From contig MSXR01000025.1 of the NCBI GenBank assembly GCA_002083655.1, positions 10,999 to 53,793 on the forward strand: 42,795 bases of DNA, written 5' to 3'. A program made the translations under genes and the position numbers. Numbering within the stretch: position 1 is the first letter of the stretch; each line of letters opens with the position of its first letter. This DNA comes from Proteobacteria bacterium ST_bin14. Lineage in GTDB: Bacteria; Pseudomonadota; Alphaproteobacteria; Sphingomonadales; Sphingomonadaceae. The notes under the pieces are model-generated. The model worked only from the letters and a program-made list of their open reading frames with translations, was not told where the DNA came from and did not search any database. Below, piece after piece: positions 27,332 through 34,148 of the stretch.

Positions 27332-29208
27332 TGACGGTTGCAGGATCGGGGCGGACGATGTTCGGGGGCAAACTCCGCGCACCGGGATCGCTTGGCGCCA
27401 AATTGCTGCTGATTTTGACGGCGGTCGGCTTGCTCGGCTCGCTGGCGATCACCTTGTTGCTCGCCAGCGTCATCACCCCCAGCTTCAACCAGCTTGAAGG
27501 GGCATCGGTGGGCGCGCATGTGGAGCGCACCCGTGCGGCGCTGGCCGAATATATCTCAAAAGTGGAAACCGCTGTTCGCGATTATGGCGACTGGAATTCC
27601 AGCTATGATTATATGGGCGCGCCGTCTGCAAAGTTTGAACAGGAATCCTTCTCCACGCTCGCCATGTCCAACCTGGACGTCAACGGCATGGCCTATATCG
27701 GTAATGACGGCCATATCGTCATCGCGCGCTGGCTGGATCTTGCCCGCGAGACTGATCAGCCCGCCATGCGCCGAAAGCTGATCGAACAGATCGGCAAAAT
27801 CAATTTCCGCCGTGCCCTGAACGGGCGAAGCTCGACCGCCTTCTACACGCGGCTCGGGCCGATTGTCGCCGCGATGGGCGTGGCGCAGGTTCGCCGCAGC
27901 GATGGCTCAGGCACGCCGCGCGGCTATGTGATGATGGTGCGCCAGCTCACCTCCAAACAGCTATCCACGCTGCTGCAGCTAAAGGCGCGGCTCGATCTGG
28001 CCAATATGGCAACCCGCGAGACGATTACGCCGGGCCAAACCAACATGACCATCGCCGTGCCGATCACCGGATCTGATCGTCACACCGTCGCCAATGTCAG
28101 CTTCAACGTGCCCCGTGATGTCTCCATCCTGGGCCAGCGCATGTTGGTGCTGGCAATTGCCGGGTCGACCGTGTTGTTGGGCGTGCTGTTGATGGTGTTG
28201 CGGCGGATGATCGCCCGGCTGGTGCTGCGCCCGCTTCACCGCGTGGAACGGCACATGCAGGTCGTCACTGCCTCCGGTGCGCTGGGCCTTTTGGATGAGG
28301 AAGATCGCCGCGACGAAATTGGCTCGCTGGGCCGCAGCTTCAATTCAATGCTGCGCCAGTTGAAGGATTTGCGCGAGCAGCTGGAAGTACAAAGCTTTGC
28401 GCTGGGCCGCAGCGAAAGTGCGGTCGCGGTGATGCACAATGTGCGCAACGCGCTGAACCCGATCAGCACCATCCTGTCGCGCGGCATCGCCGATGATGGC
28501 GTAACCGACCGTGCGATTGTCGACCGCGCCGTGGGCGAACTCGCGCGGGAGGATATTCCGGCGGCGCGTCGCCAGAAACTTGCGGCATTTGTGGCAGCAG
28601 CCGTGGAGGCAGAGGCCAGCGACCGCGCCGAACGCCGCCGCCAGCTGGAGGCCGGGCGCGAAGCCATGCAGCATGTGCTGGAAATCATCGGCACGCAGCA
28701 GGCACAGGCGCATGAACGCCCCCCGCTCGACCGGTGCGACATCACTGAAATCGTGGCGCAAAACGCCAATATCGCGCGCTATTCAAGCGACCTGTCAATT
28801 GCCTTCAGCTTTCCAGAACAGCCCTGGCCCATCATGGCCAACCGCGTGATCCTGAGCCAGGTGATCGGCAATTTATTCGGCAACGCGGCAGAATCGATCG
28901 CCGCCCGCGGCACCGGCATCGGCAGCATCCGCGTGACGGTGGCGCAGCTGGGGGACAAGGTTCGCGTGGAAATCCACGACGACGGCGAAGGCTTCCCCCC
29001 CGAAGTGGGCGCAACATTGTTCCAACGCGGCTATTCCACCCGCGCCCACAAATCGGGCGGGCTGGGGCTGCACTGGTGCGCCAATTCAATGAACGCGATG
29101 GAAGGCGGGCTGGCGCTGGAAAGCCAGGGCAAGGGCCTGGGCGCCGTTGCGATCCTGACGCTGAAAGCCGCGCCGACCGAACCCGTCGCAAAGGCAATTG
29201 CCGCTTAG
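27331..29208 (+). CDS. Membrane sensor histidine kinase with CHASE4-like input domain
   Basis: A 625-residue inner-membrane kinase, translationally coupled (TGATG) to the REC-GGDEF-EAL gene and probably its phosphodonor. One transmembrane segment (~22-48) precedes a periplasmic domain with ETAVRDYGDWNSSYDYM, typical of CHASE4. A second segment (~268-290) leads into a HAMP region (VLRPLHRVERHMQ). The H-box is atypical: MHNVRNALNPIS with His369, rather than the usual HE-RTPL. The ATPase domain has LFGNAAESIAARG, HDDGEGFPPE and SGGLGLHW. The present stop TAG (29206-29208) is made partly by the IS element inserted there. The restored empty site reads TAT TGA, so the protein has lost only one residue. 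Confidence 0.93.
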   Translation: MTVAGSGRTMFGGKLRAPGSLGAKLLLILTAVGLLGSLAITLLLASVITPSFNQLEGASVGAHVERTRAALAEYISKVETAVRDYGDWNSSYDYMGAPSAKFEQESFSTLAMSNLDVNGMAYIGNDGHIVIARWLDLARETDQPAMRRKLIEQIGKINFRRALNGRSSTAFYTRLGPIVAAMGVAQVRRSDGSGTPRGYVMMVRQLTSKQLSTLLQLKARLDLANMATRETITPGQTNMTIAVPITGSDRHTVANVSFNVPRDVSILGQRMLVLAIAGSTVLLGVLLMVLRRMIARLVLRPLHRVERHMQVVTASGALGLLDEEDRRDEIGSLGRSFNSMLRQLKDLREQLEVQSFALGRSESAVAVMHNVRNALNPISTILSRGIADDGVTDRAIVDRAVGELAREDIPAARRQKLAAFVAAAVEAEASDRAERRRQLEAGREAMQHVLEIIGTQQAQAHERPPLDRCDITEIVAQNANIARYSSDLSIAFSFPEQPWPIMANRVILSQVIGNLFGNAAESIAARGTGIGSIRVTVAQLGDKVRVEIHDDGEGFPPEVGATLFQRGYSTRAHKSGGLGLHWCANSMNAMEGGLALESQGKGLGAVAILTLKAAPTEPVAKAIAA

Positions 29209-29273
29209 AGCCTGATCCCGAAAGTAGTTTAGCAATACCAGCATCTTGTGATTCAGCCGTCTTTGTCGAGAAG

Positions 29274-30157
29274 ATGGAGGGAGCCATAGGGTGGATTGGT
29301 ATTGCCCGGCGCGAGCATTGCCCGGAAGGTTTGCGATATCCAAGCGATATGACGGACCGCTAGTGGCTGCTGACGGTGCCATTTATTGCGCCTGCGAAGA
29401 CGGGAGATCGACGTCGGACGACGGCCATGCGCGAGGTAGTGAATGCGCTGCTTTATATCGCGTCGAGCAGCGGTGCGTGGCGGATGCTGCCCAAATGCTT
29501 TGCGCCGGTGTCGACGGTGCGGCGCTCTTTCTACGTGTGGCCGAACACCGGATTGTTCGAGTCGATCAACACCGTGCTGGTGATGAACCTGCGCGAGATT
29601 GAGCGGCGCGAGGCGCACTCCAGCGCGGGCGTGATTGACAATCAGAGTGTAAAAACCACCGAAAGCGGCGGAATTTGCGGTTATGACGCGGGCAAGAAGA
29701 TCAAAGACCGGCAGCGCTATAGCCTCACCGATACCTGCGGCTTTGTGGTCTTCATTATCGTCCACGCCGCCGACATTCAGGAACCTGACGGGGCTGTGGA
29801 TGTGTTGAAGGCAGCGCGCTTTCGCTTCCCATGGCTGCGCCATGTCTTCGCCGATGGCGGCGTAGTTTATCCTGAGCGCCTGCCTTGGCAGGCAGCCGAA
29901 CGGCCGGCGACAAGTTGAGGGACGCTCTGGCACCGATGGGCAAATGGACCCTCGAGATCATCAAGCGATCCGATAGCGCAAAGGGCTTCGAGCTGCTGCC
30001 CCGCCGATGGGTTGTCGAAAGGACATTCGCCTGGCTCGGGCGATGCCGCCGATTGGCCAAAGACTGGGAACCATCCATCGCCTCATCGACCGCTTGGGCA
30101 CACATCGCGTCGATCCGCATGCTCATGCGACGAACCGCAAAATACTGCTACGCTTGA
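29274..30157 (+). pseudogene. IS5-family transposase, broken
   Basis: The reading starts MEGAIGWIGIARREHCPEGL and continues RYPSDMTDR, which matches the usual N-terminus of these DDE transposases. A TAG at 29361 then interrupts it before WLLTVPFIAPAKTGDRRRTT. The same frame continues through EVVNALLYIASSSGAWRMLP and AGVIDNQSVKTTESGG, with the first catalytic Asp, to HVFADGG, with the second. There a 41-bp insert (29862-29902) shifts the frame. The C-terminal part resumes in another frame with AGDKLRDAL and RRWVVERTFAWLGRCRRLA, including the final catalytic Glu. Two lesions make programmed frameshifting an unlikely explanation. Confidence 0.88.
29862..29902. repeat. REP-like palindrome inserted in the transposase gene
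   Basis: Between the codons for FADGG and AGDKL, where related transposases have a single Tyr, lie 41 bp reading GTAGTTTATCCTGAGCGCCT, then GCCTTGGCAGGC and CAGCCGAACG. The core GCCTGCC-TT-GGCAGGC (29878-29893) is a hairpin. The 41 bp shift the reading frame. The shape fits a REP-type element that moved in after the IS had landed. Confidence 0.75.
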
Positions 30158-30177
30158 GAAACTTTTGAATCAGGCTC

Positions 30178-30336
30178 TTATTGATCAGTGCTCCACCATG
30201 GCGATAAACCGCCAGAGGCTCGATCCCCAATACGACCCTAATACGTCATTGCGGACATAGGCCCGTTGCCATACCAACCCGCTCGCGCGCGATTTCAATG
30301 CGCCAGGGTTTATGCAAAGCGGGTAAGGTTACGGTT
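30178..30336. other. IS flank and upstream region of the desaturase gene
   Basis: After the TTA target repeat, this 159-bp stretch is the original sequence that followed the kinase gene. It contains no open gene. The promoter of the desaturase gene should lie here, but I cannot point to convincing -35 and -10 boxes. Confidence 0.4.
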
Positions 30337-31974
30337 ATGGAACGCAAAAGCGCCATTGTTATCGGCTCAGGCATTGGCGGCATCGCTTGCGCCATGCGAT
30401 TGCAAAGCCTTGGTTTTTCCACGCGCATTGTTGAAGCTCTGGATGCGCCGGGAGGCCGCGCCTATGTGCGCAAGGCGGACGGCTTTACGTTTGATATGGG
30501 GCCGACGGTGCTTACCGTACCGCATTTTATCGAAGAACTATTTTCGCTTGAAGTCGACCAGGCCAATCTGGGTCAACCTGATTTTCCCGCCGAAATTCTT
30601 GATGAAAATCGGCGTATCCTGTCCGGCAACAGCGGTGGCCCGAACACCAGCCGCTATGTCGATATTGTGCCTATTCTGCCATTTTACCGCATCTATTTTG
30701 ATGACGGCACCTTTTTCGATTATGATGCTGATCCGGTTCGTATGCGCGAACAGATTGCCCGGTTGGCCCCCGAAGACCTGGAGGGGTATGAGAAGTTTCA
30801 TGAAGCTGCCCGCGCCATCTTCAAACGCGGGTTCCTTGAACTGGGGTACACCTATTTCGGCAGCTTGGGCTCGATGCTCAGCGTGGTGCCCGACCTGTTG
30901 AAATTGGGGGCGGTTCGCCCGCTCTTTTCGTTCACCCGGAGATATTTCAAGAGTGACAAGATGCGCCAGGTGTTCAGTTTTGAACCCTTGCTTGTTGGCG
31001 GCAACCCGCTGAAAGTACCTGCAATTTATGCAATGATCCATTTCGTCGAAAAGACCTGGGGCATTCATTTCGCGATGGGCGGCACGGGCGCTTTGGTCAA
31101 CGGGCTGATCCGCAAGTTTGAAGATATGGGCGGATCGATCCGTTTCAATGCGGGCGTTGCGTCGATTGATGTCGTCAAGCAGAGCGGCAAGCGCGTCGCG
31201 ACCGGCGTTACCCTGCAATCGGGGGAAAAACTGGCGGCTGATCTGGTCGTTTCCAACGCCGATTATGCAACCACCTATTTGAAGCTGGTCGATAAGGCCC
31301 ACCGCAAGATCAACCGCGATGCGCTGGTCAAGTTTCGCAAGCAATCCATGTCCGTGCTGGTGATTTATTTCGGGTATAAAAAACAGGCAGGTGACCCTGA
31401 TCTTCAGCATCACAACATCATTCTGGGGCCACGGTATGAGGAGCTACTGACGGACATTTTTGACCGCAAAATTCTCAGCCCGGATTTCTCGCAATACCTC
31501 CATATCCCGACAATTACCGACCCCAGCCTGGCACCAGAAGGCCATCACGCCGCCTATACCCTGGTGCCCGTGCCCAATAACCAAAGCGATATTGACTGGG
31601 AAAAGACCGGGCCGGTTTTTGTCGACAAGGTGCTGCGGTTTATTGATGAGCGCGGCTATATTCCGGGCCTGAAAGAGCGCCTTGTCCACCAAAGCTTTGT
31701 GACACCTGATTATTTTGAACAGATTCTGGCGTCGCACGCTGGCAACGGCTTCGGCGTTGAGCCCGTGTTGACGCAAACGGCGTTCATGCGCCCGCACAAT
31801 CGCAGCGAGGATGTGTCAAACCTGTATCTGGTCGGCCAAGGCACGCAACCCGGCGGCGGCACGCCCTCTGTCATGATGTCAGCCAAAATGACCGCACGGG
31901 AGATTGCCAAGGATTTCGCGATCACTACGGCGATAACCGAAGGGCTGCCGACCAAGATTGCGACGGCGGCATAA
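30337..31974 (+). CDS. crtI: Phytoene desaturase-family FAD oxidoreductase (CrtI type)
   Basis: A 545-residue flavoenzyme of carotenoid synthesis, probably desaturating phytoene towards lycopene. The ATG at 30337 follows AAGG at good spacing; an in-frame start at 30298 has less support. The FAD-binding N-terminus is AIVIGSGIGGIACAMRLQSL, followed by DAPGGRAYVRKADGFTFDMG. The C-terminal signature is YLVGQGTQPGGGTPSVMMSA. The body, with PILPFYRIYFDDGTFFDYD and VGGNPLKVPAIYAMIHFVEK, recalls the longer Deinococcus-type CrtI more than the usual ~490-residue proteobacterial enzyme, from memory of the families. No crtB, crtY or crtZ is nearby, so the gene stands alone. A related carotene oxidoreductase remains possible. 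Confidence 0.82.
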   Translation: MERKSAIVIGSGIGGIACAMRLQSLGFSTRIVEALDAPGGRAYVRKADGFTFDMGPTVLTVPHFIEELFSLEVDQANLGQPDFPAEILDENRRILSGNSGGPNTSRYVDIVPILPFYRIYFDDGTFFDYDADPVRMREQIARLAPEDLEGYEKFHEAARAIFKRGFLELGYTYFGSLGSMLSVVPDLLKLGAVRPLFSFTRRYFKSDKMRQVFSFEPLLVGGNPLKVPAIYAMIHFVEKTWGIHFAMGGTGALVNGLIRKFEDMGGSIRFNAGVASIDVVKQSGKRVATGVTLQSGEKLAADLVVSNADYATTYLKLVDKAHRKINRDALVKFRKQSMSVLVIYFGYKKQAGDPDLQHHNIILGPRYEELLTDIFDRKILSPDFSQYLHIPTITDPSLAPEGHHAAYTLVPVPNNQSDIDWEKTGPVFVDKVLRFIDERGYIPGLKERLVHQSFVTPDYFEQILASHAGNGFGVEPVLTQTAFMRPHNRSEDVSNLYLVGQGTQPGGGTPSVMMSAKMTAREIAKDFAITTAITEGLPTKIATAA

Positions 31975-32025
31975 CGCCGGTTTCACCCGGACGGAACGGG
32001 CCTCACCCCGCCCTGCCGATCAACG

Positions 32026-33189
32026 CTATCCTGCGCCCAGCCTTACCTCAGGCGGCGGCTCGTCGGTTGCAACCTCATCGCGCCGCCGCAAATAGGGCGC
32101 GACCAGATTGCGCGCGCGAAACCACTCCTGCCGTTCCGGGGTCAGCGTTTCAAAATTGCCGATCACGCGGCGGCAATCGTCGCTGCGGCATTGGCAGATC
32201 ATGTGCCAGTTGCTCTCGGCCAGCGTGGTTGAATAATCCCAGCTGATTTCCTCCCCCGGCGCAATCGGCCGGATTGCGACCAGCACGACCCCTTCTTCTG
32301 TAAAGCGCAGGCCCGCATTGGGGGAGCAGCTATGGTTGATCAGGTCGTCGATGCGGCCCGATGGCCCCATATAATGATCGGGCGTCACCTGCACGAACCG
32401 GTCGCCCCCGCCGCGCATCACGCTGGGCACCTGATCAGCGCGGAACCGGCGACCGGTGAATTTGACGATCCGGTCGCCCTCGGCAAAATCAATCGCGGCG
32501 AACACCGCCTTGCCCAGATGATTTTCGCCCACCGAAAACAGGTTCGATGCTGGGCGATATTTGTCGAGCACATAGAAATTGCCGTTGCGGAAACCCAGCG
32601 AACGGATGGGGTTGATGGTGGCAAGGCCAATCATGAACCACACGCTGGCATGGCACAGCAGCTCCACAAGGATATAGGCATAGCTGCCAATTTCCACATC
32701 GCCAGTGCGCGTGGCGACGATCAGCGTGGCGAGGTCACCGACCGTCCACAGCCCCCATGCGGGTGATCGCTCGCGAGCGCGGTCTTGCTGCACGCTTTCC
32801 CATGTCGGCCAAAAACTGATCGGCACGGCTGCCACCACCAGCATATGCGCCCAGAACGCAGAGCTGAACATCGCCCACAGCATCAGCGACCCGAGGCACG
32901 CCGCCATACAGATCGTTTCGCTGCGGGTGGGCGGGCTCCAGGCGGATCGTTGCCAGATGGCAATCGTCACGATGATGCAGGCAGCAGCGGAAATCAGAAA
33001 CACCACGCTTTGCGCGGCGCCGGGGTTTACAGCGGCATAGGTGCTGGCTTCCACCAGCACTGCCGCACTCCAGATCAGCCATGATGCCCGGTTCGGCTGG
33101 ACAAGCTCCCGCTTGAGCCCCGTCAGGTAGACGGCATACCCTGCGAAATTGGCCAGGATGGCAAGCAGGAACCAGGGGGCGATCGTCAT
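32026..33189 (-). CDS. Membrane protein fused to a SET domain
   Basis: A 387-residue two-part protein. The N-terminal ~200 residues hold about six or seven hydrophobic segments, with LTGLKRELVQPNRASWLIWS resembling a PQ-loop or SemiSWEET-like helix pair. From ~residue 205 a SET-domain protein-lysine methyltransferase fold follows: HLGKAVFAAIDFAEGDRIVKF, then the pseudoknot motif INHSCSPNAGLRF (Asn285-His286), then APGEEISWDYS, and a post-SET-like CQCRSDDCRRVIGNF with three Cys. Key SAM-site and catalytic positions appear kept. Bacterial SET proteins are mostly soluble, so a membrane anchor is notable. The substrate is unknown. The gene stands alone and is convergent with the desaturase gene. 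The start at 33189 has a weak ribosome-binding site. Confidence 0.85.
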   Translation of the reverse strand: MTIAPWFLLAILANFAGYAVYLTGLKRELVQPNRASWLIWSAAVLVEASTYAAVNPGAAQSVVFLISAAACIIVTIAIWQRSAWSPPTRSETICMAACLGSLMLWAMFSSAFWAHMLVVAAVPISFWPTWESVQQDRARERSPAWGLWTVGDLATLIVATRTGDVEIGSYAYILVELLCHASVWFMIGLATINPIRSLGFRNGNFYVLDKYRPASNLFSVGENHLGKAVFAAIDFAEGDRIVKFTGRRFRADQVPSVMRGGGDRFVQVTPDHYMGPSGRIDDLINHSCSPNAGLRFTEEGVVLVAIRPIAPGEEISWDYSTTLAESNWHMICQCRSDDCRRVIGNFETLTPERQEWFRARNLVAPYLRRRDEVATDEPPPEVRLGAG

Positions 33190-33763
33190 ATCCGTTACCG
33201 TTATGGTTAACGCAACTGTATCGAGTCCGGCGACTCGCGTCTATAAAAACCTAGGAGTCAGCACGAGTCGCACCGAATCCACCGGGTTTGGTGGTGGCGC
33301 GCCGGGCGGCCTACCGCATGTTGCGATGAGTGGATGGCGGTGGGGAGCGTGGATCGCTGCATCGGCCTGGCGATTGGCCCGAGCTGATCAAACAGCCTGT
33401 CTGATCATTTTCGTTTGGGAAATGGTGGAGGCGTGGGGGGAAATATCCCTCGTTGATGCTGTTCATATTTTTCAGAAACTTAAGCCATATTGATCAGTGT
33501 ATTGCGCACCAGTTTTGTATCCCGCTTTGCGAGACCAAACGCAGTTTGAGATGACGCGACGCTCGCCCCTCGGAAACGTCCAGCGATGGCAGGGAGCATC
33601 CAACTGAGATGGGCTGGTCGCGCAGAACCCGTACAACGTCTCATGAGGCGCGGAGCGTTACTGCCGCCCCCTCACTTCGGAGAATAAGCACGTGAATTTA
33701 TATCGCCAACCAAGCCTGAACCATTGATGCGGGACAGTGAATCGCGCGAACAATGAGTATAGT
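33190..33763. other. 574-bp gap with no supported gene
   Basis: No reading frame here looks like a protein on either strand, and I see no tRNA fold. There is an inverted repeat CGAGT-CCGGCG-ACTCG near 33221-33236. The stretch lies between the start of the SET gene and the 3' end of the minus-strand cco operon. It may hold the SET gene promoter and the operon's terminator. Confidence 0.5.
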
Positions 33764-34018
33764 CTACAGTTCGTTAGCATCATCCTCCAGCAGACTACGT
33801 CGCGCGCAGATTGCATGGCATCCGGCGGGGCAATCTTTGCGCGGGCGTTGCCCGTCGCCGAGCGGTATCTCGATCAGGTGCGATGGGTCGCCACAGATCG
33901 GGATCAGCAGCATGGTTGCAGGGTCGGCGGCCGTGGGGATTGCCGCCATTACCAGCCCGAAACAGGCAATGCCGGCAAGCCAGCCGCCAGGATGGCTTTT
34001 AAACCTGATCATCATCAT
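33764..34018 (-). CDS. Small Cys-containing protein at the end of the cco operon
   Basis: I do not recognise this 84-residue ORF with confidence. It begins MMMIRFKSHPGGWLAGIACF, giving one hydrophobic helix, and has a polar C-terminal half with four Cys: ICGDPSHLIEIP, then KDCPAGCHAICARR. The shape recalls small inner-membrane proteins of the DUF2946 kind. Its start overlaps the last 20 bases of ccoS, so it is probably translationally coupled and part of the operon. That position suggests a link to oxidase maturation or copper, which is inference. The true start may be the second or third Met. Confidence 0.6.
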   Translation of the reverse strand: MMMIRFKSHPGGWLAGIACFGLVMAAIPTAADPATMLLIPICGDPSHLIEIPLGDGQRPRKDCPAGCHAICARRSLLEDDANEL

Positions 34019-34148
34019 CGATCAGGATGCGCAATGCGGCACCATCCAGATCCTCGAACTGGCCCGATCGTGCCGCCCAGAAAAATGCCGCCAGCCCGGC
34101 CAGCCCCAGCCCAAGCGCGACGGGCACCAGAATCGCCAATCCCGTCAT
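33999..34148 (-). CDS. ccoS: cbb3 oxidase assembly protein CcoS
   Basis: A 49-residue protein: one transmembrane helix (LAILVPVALGLGLAGLAAFF) followed by WAARSGQFEDLDGAALRIL and an acidic tail IDDDDQV. This is the standard CcoS/FixS pattern, including the conserved GQFEDLDG. CcoS is needed for cofactor insertion into the cbb3 oxidase. The ATG (34146-34148) overlaps the ccoI stop by four bases (ATGA), and its own 3' end overlaps the next small ORF. It is too short for many gene finders, but the family match is clear. Confidence 0.95.
   Translation of the reverse strand: MTGLAILVPVALGLGLAGLAAFFWAARSGQFEDLDGAALRILIDDDDQV

Larger units (their letters stand above)
29208..30177 (+). mobile_element. 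Degenerate IS5-family insertion sequence
   Basis: The element is bounded by inverted ends GAGCCTGAT (left, from 29208) and its reverse complement ATCAGGCTC (right, to 30177), with weaker similarity inward. It is flanked by the 3-bp direct repeat TTA (29205-29207 and 30178-30180), the TNA-type duplication expected of the IS427 group. It carries one transposase gene broken by a stop and an inserted palindrome. The element is probably immobile by itself. Confidence 0.88.

Noticed and set aside
29274..30157. Programmed frameshifting in the IS5-family transposase
   Set aside because: There is an in-frame TAG near the N-terminus as well as a 41-bp palindrome at the frame change, so the gene is broken rather than recoded.
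33149..33493. A 114-codon plus-strand frame in the gap beside the SET gene
   Set aside because: No ribosome-binding site, no motif, unusual composition, and it overlaps the start of the SET gene.
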